A DNA stretch of 64,000 nucleotides, from contig JAWKUB010000006.1 in the NCBI GenBank assembly GCA_041398745.1, positions 620,001 to 684,000 of the forward strand. Reading direction: 5' to 3'. The DNA is from JACKHO01 sp041398745. GTDB taxonomy: Bacteria > Planctomycetota > Planctomycetia > Planctomycetales > Planctomycetaceae. Below the pieces are notes generated by a model. The model was not told the origin of the DNA. It saw only the letters and a program-made list of their open reading frames with translations, and made no database searches. Positions 8,774 to 17,560 of the stretch are shown in pieces. The position numbers and the translations under genes were made by a program. The stretch's first letter is position 1. Each line of letters begins with the position of its first letter.

Positions 8774-10225
8774 GGGGTGCGTCCGATGGATGGTGGCAGT
8801 TTGTGATTTGGGGGTGTAGAGTGGTGTTGTTGGACCGTTTTTGTTGAGTCAGGACGTCTCGGAGCCTCAAGGAGGGTGTGATGGACGTTCGGATTGTGGT
8901 GGAAGTGGATGGTCAGAAAAGTCTCCGAAATCATCGAGTCGGTGGAAACGCTCGATGCCGCCCATCCTCGAACTTCGGGTCGAGGAATTGAAAAAACGGG
9001 CCGGAGCGGGCGGTGTTGGATTCGGGATTCACGCAACTGGGGAGGCCTTGGGCCGACCACTGTGCGGTCGGCTATCGAAACCGGGGGCGTCGCGTACGAA
9101 CAGTGATGAGTCACTCGGGTGAAGTGACGTATGAACGGACGCGGTATCGCTGTCGAGAGTGTCAGTGTTGGCAAACGCCAGCAGATGCAGTGGTCTGTTG
9201 TGGAACACATCGCATGACGCGATTGCTCGGACGCAACGCCAGTCAACTGGCGAGCATCAGCCCTTCAATCACCTCGAACAACTCATGGCCGATCAACATG
9301 GCGTGCACACTTGTGCTGACACGTTGTGGCACCTGGCCCTCGACGTGGGCGGGCAACAGAGAAGCTGCGGCTGGCGGAAGTCGAACTGCGTCTGGAGCAT
9401 CCCTGGACGGCGGAAAATGCACCGCGACCACCGGTGAGTCCGCAACGCATCTACATCAGCTGTGATGGCATTCTTTATGGCACCAATGAGGTGGAATCCC
9501 ATGCCGCGCCAGCCGGGAATGAACCAGCAAAAATGGCGGCAAATGCGTTATCGGCTGCGTCTTCTGGCAAGATGAACACGAGTGTTGGCACAACCAGTGA
9601 CCTGGGGCCAGGAAGACGATTATCTTTCGTTTGGCATGTCGCTCTACATCCTGGCTTGTCGCTGCGGATACCATCAGGCACAGGAGAAAATCTTCCTCAG
9701 TGATGGCGCCGACTGGTGCTGGTCAATTCAGCAGGAACACTTCTACGAAACCTCGGTGTGCTCGATTGGTATCACGCCAGTCAGCATGTGTGGGAATGTG
9801 CGAAGGCTCTGTTTGGCGATGACTCGACAGCGGTTCAGAAGTGGGCTCAATTGCATCTCAGTGTCCTGTACGATGCAGGTGGCAGCGGTCTGCTGCAACG
9901 GCTCGAACAATGTCGATCCAGTCGATAGTTCACACTCCCGCCAGCCATGCAGAAGTTGAGCAACTACATCCGCACACGCCTGGCGGAAACGGACTACACC
10001 CGCGTTACCACTCGCGAGGGTGGACGATTGGGAGCGGCATGATTGAGTCTTCCGCGAAACAACTTGTGGGCCTCCGACTGAAAGGTCCCGGCATGCACTG
10101 GAGCCGCGCCGGCGCCACCGCCGTGACAGCCCTCCGCTGCGCCTACCTCAACGGCCACTGGCACCAAACCTGGCAAAACCTCACACTCACAGGATAAAAC
10201 CGCCACCATCCATCGGACGCACCCC
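8774..10225 (+). mobile_element. ISKra4-like insertion sequence, 1452 bp
   Basis: Inverted terminal repeats are readable at both ends. The left begins GGGGTGCGTCCGATGGATGG at 8774, and the right (10197-10225) is its complement with about one mismatch over 28-29 bp. An 11-bp direct repeat, GCCCTGGCTAT, flanks the element at 8763-8773 and 10226-10236 and is interpreted as the target-site duplication. Intact ends and duplication show this was a complete insertion into the terminal region of an ISAs1-like remnant, even though the transposase inside is frameshifted. Confidence 0.8.
8841..10197 (+). pseudogene. ISKra4-like transposase, multiply frameshifted
   Basis: Recognisable pieces occur in changing frames. 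GYRNRGRRVRTVMS leads into a zinc-ribbon-like YRCRECQCW, followed by GCGYHQAQ-like and FLSDGADWCW segments near the catalytic core, and the C-terminal GSGMIESSAKQLVGLRLKG then MHWSRAGATAVTALRC before the stop at 10197. The 'GSGxVES-xKQ-RLKG-GMxWS' block is typical of ISKra4 transposases. Several single-base shifts prevent a continuous reading frame. Confidence 0.7.
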
Positions 10226-10236
10226 GCCCTGGCTAT
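10226..10236 (+). repeat. Target-site duplication, right copy
   Basis: GCCCTGGCTAT immediately right of the ISKra4-like inverted repeat; identical to 8763-8773. Confidence 0.8.
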
Positions 10237-10326
10237 GGTGTTTGGGCGACTTGCCACGGACAGGATACCAAACTATGCTGCCCTAAATAGAGGCGAAAGC
10301 CTACGGAAGGACCAATTCGGTCCACT

Positions 10327-10401
<75 letters not shown>

Positions 10402-10405
10402 CTCT

Positions 10406-10444
10406 AAGGCCATAAACCGCAACGGTTTGTGGCCTTTTTCTTTT
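10406..10444 (+). terminator. Intrinsic terminator of tRNA-Pro
   Basis: Stem AAGGCCATAAACC / GGTTTGTGGCCTT with loop GCAAC, followed by TTTCTTTT. It lies five bases after the tRNA and so is the first feature inside the integrated element. Confidence 0.85.
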
Positions 10445-10453
10445 GTGGGTTGC

Positions 10454-10662
10454 GTATCCAATTTCGGCGTTTCGAAAACTGTATCCAATTTGGGGCTTTC
10501 CAGTTGTTTTCCACGTCATTCGGGCGTGATTTGGGGCAATTGGATACAAGCCTGAATAGGCAATGATTCTTCAGCGTGGATGCGGCTGCCGGAACCCTTG
10601 TCCACCGTCACCCAACATCGAACCAAGCCTGATTGGATACACGACAGGACCAAATTGGATAC
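10454..10662. promoter_or_regulatory. Putative integrase arm-type sites, left end
   Basis: GTATCCAATT occurs at 10454-10463 and 10481-10490 and inverted (AATTGGATAC) at 10538-10547 and 10653-10662, with a 9/10 copy at 10631-10640. The same decamer recurs next to the right attachment repeat. Short repeated sites flanking both cores are the expected layout of arm-type binding sites for a tyrosine integrase; binding itself is inferred. Confidence 0.6.
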
Positions 10663-10775
10663 GGATTGGATGCCACGGACCCCGAATTCCAGCCCAGAAT
10701 TGGCCCGGCCCCCAGATGGCTCAAATGCCGCCTCACCAAATTGGATGACCCACGGGCGGTTCTCGGAGACTTGAG

Positions 10776-11024
10776 ATGACCCACGACGAGATTCTGAACC
10801 GGATCGGTGAATTGCAGCGGCAAGCTACCGAGTTGAAGCGTCAATTTGAAATCGACTACGGCAAGATCATGGAAGAGATCAGCAGGTTGGCGAATGCATT
10901 TGAAAAACCGGCATCAAGTTCCCCAATGCCGGTCGGCGAATTTCAAATTGTCCGTGAGACTCAGAACTGCTGGGCCTCGATGTTCTTCATCCAGCCATTC
11001 GCAAACTGCGTCAGTTGTTTCTGA
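10776..11024 (+). CDS. Small coiled-coil protein, hypothetical
   Basis: Starts MTHDEILNRIGELQRQATEL. The first 45 residues are a charged heptad-like helix (ILNRIGELQ, IMEEISRLANAF). The C-terminal third overlaps the end of a convergent minus-strand frame that looks more genuine, so the true plus-strand stop may be hidden by a frameshift around 10960. It is the first gene inside the left end of the prophage. Function unknown. Confidence 0.4.
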   Translation: MTHDEILNRIGELQRQATELKRQFEIDYGKIMEEISRLANAFEKPASSSPMPVGEFQIVRETQNCWASMFFIQPFANCVSCF

Positions 11025-11357
11025 AGTTGTTTGTTGTACCTCATCCCACCGTTCTCGGTGAACTCGGCGGCGACCTGATAGACGGAATTGGAATGGCCTG
11101 CTGGAAGGTCAGTGGAAAGACTCCCAGATCATTGACCAAGAACGTCATGTCTGGGTCGCAGCACAAATCACCGTTCTGCTCGAGAAGTAGTGAGCCTGAA
11201 CACCACCAGTGACTTGTGACGCTGCTCCAGCACTTCGATGTGTACAGCCATGAAAGCCGTCGAGTTCTTTCAATCTTCCTCGACTCGTCGGACCTTCAGG
11301 CCATCGATATGAGTTGTGGAAGGTCTTCTCAGCGGTCTTGTTCAACTTGTTCAGCAT
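10961..11357 (-). pseudogene. Hypothetical prophage protein, frameshifted
   Basis: Begins MLNKLNKTAEKTFHNSYRWP at 11357 after a GGAGACAACA ribosome site. It continues in shifting frames through VICAATQTMTFLVNDLGVFP and ends KQLTQFANGWMKNIEAQQF at 10961. The length of 397 bases is not a multiple of three, so at least one base shift is present. No family recognised. It is the most distal minus-strand gene in the prophage. Confidence 0.45.
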
Positions 11358-11428
11358 TGTTGTCTCCAGCTACGAAAACTGCCCACCGTTGCGGGTGGGC
11401 AGTGAAGTGATTGTGATGGGAATGAGAA

Positions 11429-11786
11429 TCAGTTCAGGACAGCAGCCACCGCCTGATAGGTTTCCAGTGCGGCCTTTGCCTTCTCAGGACTTCCACAGGA
11501 CTTGATGAAGTCGCCGACAGCATCAATGGCACTGATGGCAGCATCAATGTCTCCGTGAGTGCTGACGAACTCAGCAGCCAGCTTGATGGTGTCGTCGATC
11601 TTCTTGCCAGCTTTCCGCTTGCTCAGGATTTGCTGGCAGTGAGCGGACAACTTCCACACCTTGGTCAGCCAGTGCTTTGACGCACTCGACAGCGGTGCCT
11701 TGGGGGTTGGCGTCGAACCATTCCCGAATCAGTTGAGCCTTGGGGACGTTGGTAGCAGGTTTGGTGGTCTTCTTGCGTGCAGCCAT
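11429..11786 (-). pseudogene. Small basic protein, possible DNA-binding, one frameshift
   Basis: Starts MAARKKTTKPATNVPKAQLI at 11786 and after one base shift continues WKLSAHCQQILSKRKAGKKI to a stop at 11429; about 119 residues. The Lys-rich tail at the start followed by a 'QLIREWFDANPQGTA-ECVKALADQGVEV' pattern resembles small planctomycete proteins with a helix-turn-helix-like N-terminus. The C-terminal half is helical. 358 bases means a single net indel. DNA binding is inference only. Confidence 0.5.
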
Positions 11787-11930
11787 GATTGTTCTCCAGT
11801 TGGAGGGTTTCGTTGTCACAAGCGACGTTGCTTGTGTGGCACGCATTAAGCACGGTGGGGATTCCTGCCTCAGCCCCAACCCAGCAGACAAAACTCGGAT
11901 TTTGCTGGAATATAGCAGTTCTCTGACAAT

Positions 11931-12407
11931 TCAGCCTGACGGGGTTTCATCTTGGACTGGTGAAGATTCGACCAGATAAGCAATCGTCTGAATCAGCCCG
12001 ACAAGGATGAAGCACCCGAAGAAACTAGCTAATAGGATACTTTGAAGCTGATCCACGATGAATTCGAGCTTAGCTGGGGCACCCACCAGAAACAATCCTC
12101 TGAAGTTCAAGCCCAGCGAAAAACACTTTCTGCATGAAGATCGGGGCCACCATTATCACGAAGAGGCTGCTGTACAGAAAGGAACGGCCAAGAATCGATT
12201 TAACTCATCGTGCTCTTCTCTCCATTCGAGAATTGCCATTATGAGCAGTAGTAGTGTGGCAATCACCAGCATTCCACAGCCACCAGATACCATGAATCGT
12301 CCGAAACCAACAAACTCGTCCAGTTCTGCATCCAGTTGGTGCGGCAGGAGTAAATCAAGGATTTTCTGTAAGCGAAGCCTTGAATCAAGACGGCGCCTGA
12401 AGGGCAT
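11931..12407 (-). pseudogene. Predicted membrane protein, two compensating frameshifts
   Basis: MPFRRRLDSRLRLQKILDLL is followed by a transmembrane segment (MLVIATLLLLIMAILEW). After a base shift a second comes up (FVIMVAPIFMQKVFF), and after another a third (LLASFFGCFILVGLIQTIAY). It ends at 11931. Gain and loss of one base restore the frame overall. The topology would suit a holin or superinfection-type membrane protein, but no family was recognised. Confidence 0.45.
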
Positions 12408-12426
12408 TGGCCGCCATTGCCAGTAG

Positions 12427-12704
12427 AGTTCTGATCCCGCTCCTAGTGCCTTATAAGCTGGGTACTTTGGATTGATCGTCCCACTGCCTAGCCGAATCTT
12501 AATGGCGCCCGGATGCGGCCAAGAAGAAAGTAGCCGACAGCAACATCCATGAGTTCCATCGTCACGAGGTTTTGGTCGTCTACGTGAAACTTGGTTTTAG
12601 GAACCAAACGACTCCAATAACTGAGTCTCCGAAACAGAACATGCCCACAGCATACGACGAGGGAGCGATAGCAGAAAGAGAACGACGACCAGTGCATGTT
12701 TCAT
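12427..12704 (-). pseudogene. Small exported or membrane protein, frameshifted
   Basis: Starts MKHALVVVLFLLSLP at 12704, a signal peptide or signal anchor, then loses frame within about 35 residues. In another frame it continues VTMELMDVAVGYFLLGRI. No function is evident. It lies between the cytosine methyltransferase and the membrane protein gene on the same strand. Confidence 0.35.
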
Positions 12705-12750
12705 TACTTCTCATTTCACAAATCTGAACACCCAAACTCATGGTTTCAGG

Positions 12751-13691
12751 TCAAACTGCAATGATAGCCTGCCGTATGTGAGTCGCAATCTGCTTCATGA
12801 ACAACGGCGGCACACTGTTCCCCAATCCTTGCCCACTGGTTGGCGTAGCTGCCTGTCAGGATGAAATCGTCGGGGAATGTCTGGATTCTCTTGGCTTCAC
12901 CAATGCTAGTGCCCGTGGTTCAAACGGGTGGCAAATCATGCTTGAAACCTGTGCCAGTCTGCATCTTGGGCAATGTACAACAGGGCTTGCGGGGATGTGG
13001 CTTGATGCAGTCCGGAGAAGTGTGACTTGGTTTTCAGACATCACTCGCATTGCCACCGTAAGGAACCTGCTCGTAGATGTCGGCATAACGCTGACTGAGT
13101 TGGGGAACTCCACTAGTATCCGCTCCCTCAATGGCTTCCATGATGCTCACAATGGGACCACATGGCTTCGGGAAACTCGGCTCCGATGTTCAGGTCGTCC
13201 ACGGACTCCCGTGAAGATCGACTTGCCTTCTGCTTTGCGGTACGCCGAAGCTGCTGGTGTTGAACAGTCTGGCCCGGACCCTGTAGCCGCTGGCTCTCAG
13301 TTCCTTCAGGCATTCAGCAAAGATGGTTCATTGCCTTTGACCGTACCAACCCACGTTCCATCACGGTTTTTCGGCTGGAAGTGGCACAGTAGTCGGACGT
13401 ACTCACGGAACAACTGGTTCCTTGTATCGTGGGAAGATGCGTCGGCCTGCTGTGCTGAATCCCTGACATGGTGGTGAGCCATCGAGGATGTCGGTTCTGT
13501 TGGCTTGAGACCTGTCAATTGACAGGTTTCTTCGCCTGTCAGTTGACGATCACTCGCCCGTGATACAGCTTGGTCTTGGGGAAGTTCTTGGCGTACATCT
13601 GGCCAGCGTCATGCTCGGCAGCCAGCAGAACAACACCACCGCGCTGGTAGCCCGGCGAGGAACCGCCACATCCACTAAACGTTGAGATCAC
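12751..13691 (-). pseudogene. DNA (cytosine-5-)methyltransferase, frameshifted
   Basis: The conserved motifs appear in order in changing frames. FSGCGGSSPGY (motif I, AdoMet binding) is followed by LDGSPPCQGFSTAGRR (motif IV with catalytic Cys), then FNTSSFGVPQSRR (motif VIII region), and finally ARIGNSVPPLFMKQIA (motif X) before the stop at 12751. About 310 residues, the usual size for a compact C5 methyltransferase. It would methylate cytosine at C5 in a short target. The GTG start at 13691 overlaps the end of a ParB-like gene. One palindrome copy lies inside it at the TCQLTG codons. Several single-base shifts break it as read. Confidence 0.85.
13510..13527. repeat. 18-bp palindrome, copy 1
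   Basis: ACCTGTCAATTGACAGGT, perfect palindrome, inside the cytosine methyltransferase region (read as TCQLTG). A partial copy (CCTGTCAGTTGAC) lies just beyond it. Confidence 0.95.
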
Positions 13692-14200
13692 TTTCGCGGG
13701 GGAATACCTCCCGCAGCTTGGGCCGTCACAGTGGCGACATCATCAGCGCGTTCATCGAACTCCTTGCCTTCGTCCAGAGCCATGCTGATGACAGGCAGCC
13801 CAGTTGTTCAGAGCATCTCCTGTCACATCAGGGTTCTTCGCCGACAACGTGGCCAGCAGATCGTCCAGCTTGTTCTGGTTGACTTCAGCCATGCCGGTCA
13901 CAGCAGCATCATGAGAAGCCAGCAACGGGTCCTTCATCGTCGGTCAGATCAACCACGAGACAGGGTACTTTGCCCGTGGTCATTTGCTGACGGAGATGTC
14001 CGTCGAGAATCTGGTAGCCAACTTTGGTTTTACGAACAATGAGGCCCGTGGTCCGGCTCCAATCTCTTCAAGTGAACCTGACAAGGACCTCGTTTTCTGT
14101 CGGTCAGGATGTTCTCGGTGGTTCTTGGGGTGCAGGAACGAACACTTTGGCCGGAATCCGTCTGAGAGTGATTTGATTCTGTCCTTCATGCAGGTAGGTA
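13675..14200 (-). pseudogene. ParB/Srx-like nuclease-domain protein, frameshifted
   Basis: The segment HPKNHREHPDRQ, then ILDGHLRQQMTTGKVPCLVV and DLTDDE, matches the ParB N-terminal-like fold ('PNPRNHR...DGHHRLEAAK..G...VPV...D'). This fold is frequent in phage genes next to DNA methyltransferases. The remainder is helical (KLDDLLATLSAKNPDVTG). The stop at 13675 overlaps the methyltransferase start. The start near 14200 is uncertain because of frameshifts. A role in regulating or targeting DNA modification is inferred from pairing only. Confidence 0.65.
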
Positions 14201-14520
14201 TGCGTGTAGGCAGTTTCTTGCTCAGGCACGAAGGATTATGGCAAGCTTCAGCGAACTTTCCTTTCATCAGATTCCACACTCCCACTGGAGCGTTCGCCAA
14301 ACGCCCGAATGCTCCAAAAGTAATCGACAAACCAACAAGAGTAGAGATGCTGAACCCATTGGCAGATTTTTGGACTTGGTCGAGTAGGTCGTCATCAGTT
14401 TCCACGGAGCGAATACTACTGCAACAAATCCGAAGAGCAGCAGGAAGCTGAAAAGAAGTTCTTGGAAACGTTCCCTTCCGACAAACCGGACAGCGAAGAT
14501 TCTTGAAAGCTGAGTATGGG
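14200..14520 (-). pseudogene. Two-helix membrane protein, holin-like by topology only
   Basis: Minus-strand pieces give FQELLFSFLLLFGFVAVVFA (one transmembrane helix), an acidic loop (ETDDDLLDQVQ) and a second apolar stretch (ISTLVGLSITFGAFGRLANA), joined across at least one base shift. No family match. The topology is compatible with a holin but nothing else supports that. Confidence 0.35.
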
Positions 14521-16060
14521 TTGGTCTAGCACGTTGTGCAAAAAGACTTCTCCTTGAAAACCATTTCAAACAGGTGCCGTTTACATCGGGGTCCGCCATA
14601 ACTTTGCAATTGGACAGGTGAAGCAAGAGGCAACTTTTGGCGAAATTATCCCAAAAGTGTGGTTTTGAAGTGGGCAAAGAGGTATCTGACCGGACTCCCA
14701 CCAATGTTTGGCATCGGCTGCTGCCTTGCCATGTCCGGTCCTCTACTTGACCGCACTGCTCACACATAAGTATAGGTTCGGCCAGCACCGGCCCCCAGAA
14801 TGACTACACCGCCGCTTATGTCGCCAAATCTGTTGGTAGACACGGGCAGCTTTCGCTCCGCTTCTGTTCTTGCATCCCGACAGAATTCAACGACCTGCTC
14901 CAGAAGTACAAGGTAGCCCTCGCCAGCGGGAATCTCGTCCCGGACTTGATTTGACCCTCGCCCATTCACTACATCAGGGCTGAACCAATTGAACTTCCTT
15001 CAAAGTATTCCATGACATCTCCGCCACGTTTCGGAATCACATGGTCCATGTGCGTTTGATGATACAATCAGTCCGTTATTTTTTCAGATCGTCAATGAGC
15101 AGGCGTGTCTTCAAAGCGACTACCATCACTCCTTACTCCAGAATCCAAGAACATTTGCCCGACACTCTCGCAAAGTGATCGGGTGTCACGCCTGATCACC
15201 CGGACTGCTTCCATTTGGTCAGGAGATGTCGGCGAATGGGTCCGAGTCCATGCTTCTGCTCGTATGCGGTCCAGTTGGGATGGTGTCTGGTTCATCTGAA
15301 AATCAAATTCTAGAACCGAGTTCGTTGTAGTCGTCAATCAGTTGGTTGAACAATTAAAGTGTCTTCTGAATGGAAGAATGGTTCACCATCTTGGCCGCTA
15401 CCTCCGTTCCACCTGTTGTTGATCTCGTTCCATTCCACTTGGACATCAGGCGTTTCAAGGAAGTTCCCCTCGTCGTCGATGGGCGTCCATTCGGTCGGTA
15501 CATAGTTCATTGAGCAAGACGCGGCTATTTCTTGAATGTCCCGCAGTTCGGCGAGAACTCCTGCCTGAGCGTATCGATGGTGCGAATGAAATCCCACGCT
15601 TCGTCCACCAGTTTGACGAACTCCAGTTGGTTCCCCTTCCTGAACACCTCGGTGAGACATCTGGACTTTCTTCCCAGGCATCTGGGGATGATCCAGCCAA
15701 GAGTTGGCCAGACTCACAAAGTCCTGCCAGCGCCCTCGTCGAGGCGGCTCCAGTCCGTCACGCCACATTCTCACAGCCCATTTCGGTCCCTGATATCACC
15801 CCAGCCGATGGGCGAGGCCAAATCCAAGCCCTGACGCTCGGCCGGTCGCCGCAGATTGGCCTTGAATGTCTCTCGCCGGTCCATATTGCTCGCACCTGAG
15901 CGTTTGTCGTAAGTGGCTCTCAACAGGTTCCCTTGCAGCAATACACGCTACAAGTTTGACCATTATTTGTCCATTTTGGCGTGGCGGCGTTTTGGTTGAG
16001 CAGACGACCTTTCCTCGCCGAGAGGGGCGTCGGGACGCAACTCTGCGTGGAGGACGTGAC
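14520..16060 (-). other. Unresolved prophage genes, frameshifted
   Basis: No continuous gene can be read. Short coherent minus-strand pieces include LVLLEQVVEFCRDARTEAER (about 14.88 kb), a possible HNH-like HMDHVIPKR stretch near 15.05 kb in another frame, and an acidic segment PTEWTPIDDEGNFLETPDV (about 15.46 kb). They indicate two or three further minus-strand genes whose identity I cannot determine. Confidence 0.3.
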
Positions 16061-16750
16061 GCCCGGAGTAAGCAGGACAACAACGAAGAAGACACTGAGC
16101 AATGAGCAGCAGGAGCGTCTGCACCACTGCGAGCAGATCGTGCGTGAAGGACAACGTGCGTTTCTGAAGACGTGCGTGGCCCTGACGGTCATCACGACAA
16201 GGAAGGCGTTCTGGCCGTTCCGGTCCTGGCACTGCGTACTGTGGAAACGTTCGACGTGGACGATGTACTTGACCCGTCTGGCTGGGCCGGAGAGCCGTTG
16301 CTGACGCTCAGTGGCGCAAGTGCGGACCTGCAGTTGTTAGGAAAGGAAGGAAGGCGGACATGTTGCTCCCTAACTGCGAAGGACAGTGCCGGGAGTTCAA
16401 CAAGCTGAACCAGACATGTGAGTCTGGACCGAAATCAGTCCGTCTTCACAACAAGGGGCAGCGGAAGATCTTTGACCCTGCTGATTCAGTGATCATTATA
16501 GATGACTGGTACGACGAGAGGAACCAGCAACAGAAACCGCTCGGTCATGTGTAAGCCCGAAAATGGTCATCAGCTGGCGACCATGATGTTCAGAGCAAAG
16601 CCAGTACGGTGGAAGTGCCGCCGGTATTTCAGCGTGGTTCTTAACCGTGACAAAAACAACCTGGCGCTCAGCCTCAAGGCTGAGAGCCGGGAGCTGGTGT
16701 TCATAGCTGACTTCAATGGTCCAAGGTCTACGATGTCAACGTGTCGTGAT
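16060..16750 (+). pseudogene. Plus-strand prophage genes of unknown function
   Basis: The coherent plus-strand segment LSNEQQERLHHCEQIVREG (about 16.10 kb) begins a helical protein. Further on, CEGQCREFNKLNQTCESG and FDPADSVIIIDDWYDER lead to KNNLALSLKAESRELVFIAD near 16.70 kb. Frames change several times. A palindrome copy (16773-16790) and a weak GGCCC/GGGCC stem with TGTTTTTT follow, probably ending this transcript. Functions not recognised. Confidence 0.35.
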
Positions 16751-16772
16751 TGACTTCCGCGACGATCCAGTA

Positions 16773-16790
16773 ACCTGTCAATTGACGGGC
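16773..16790. repeat. 18-bp palindrome, copy 2 (variant)
   Basis: ACCTGTCAATTGACGGGC, two differences from the consensus, followed by a T-rich tail at the end of plus-strand genes. Confidence 0.9.
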
Positions 16791-16829
16791 CCGTGATCGT
16801 GTGACTGGTGGGCCTGTTTTTTCATTTGG

Positions 16830-17560
16830 TTCAGAATCAACACGATTTGCGTCATTCCGTAAGCAACTCACCATTAGAAGTTGTCGCGCTCATCTTTATT
16901 TTCTGTTCTTTTTGCTCGCTCGGTTTATCGTTGCAACCACAGATGATCGCTATGACGGCCGAAATTATCGGTCTGGAGCTTCCCATTTCATTTCTCCCGT
17001 CAAATCTGGATCAACCGACCGTTTCACGCTTGCATTGCCGATTCGACCAACTGCATCTCTGCGATACGAGGTGTGACAACGCCTGTAGTTCTCGCTGATA
17101 GGGAAGCATGGCCAACGTTGTAGACGCCGGTTAGAAAACGTGCCGTGATTGATTTCACGGACATTGCGTAACCTGCCAATTGACAGGCCTGGACGCAATT
17201 GTCCAGTGCGGGCTGTTTTCGTCCAGAACCGTTTGTCTTCCATTGGATCGGTGAACTGGCATTTGTCTTCATTAAAGTAAAGCCCACTGCCTTGCTAAAC
17301 CCTCGCTTCAGCTCCCAGGCCGGGGCGGTGGCGCCATTGTAGTTTCGGGCCTTCGGCGGGGTTCTCCGGTACGCAACGCCTCCATATCACTTAATTAATT
17401 CCATAAAGTTTGCTCCGCAAAGCTGGGGGTGAACACCAAGGGCGGTGATTGGATTGATACGGTCGTGTCCTGTCACCTCAAATGGGGTGTCGACTGCACT
17501 TCACCTTTACCAGAGTTGGTGTTGCTCTATTATTGTTGATTCAGTTGGGTAGCTGTACAG
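16830..17560 (+). other. Small membrane peptide frame and degenerate repeat end
   Basis: A plus-strand frame starting at 16808 gives an apolar helix (VVALIFIFCSFCSLGLSLQP) and could be a small membrane protein. From about 17140 the sequence resembles that at 16740 (CGTGATTGA, then a palindrome copy, then a GGGC-TGTTTT tail), as if two related genes shared the same 3' end. Nothing else can be supported up to 17.56 kb. Confidence 0.3.
17171..17188. repeat. 18-bp palindrome, copy 3 (variant)
   Basis: ACCTGCCAATTGACAGGC; its flanks resemble those of copy 2. Confidence 0.9.

Noticed and set aside
12797..13477. 226-residue plus-strand open frame
   Set aside because: It is antisense to the cytosine methyltransferase, whose motifs I, IV, VIII and X are readable on the minus strand; the plus frame has no motif and odd composition.
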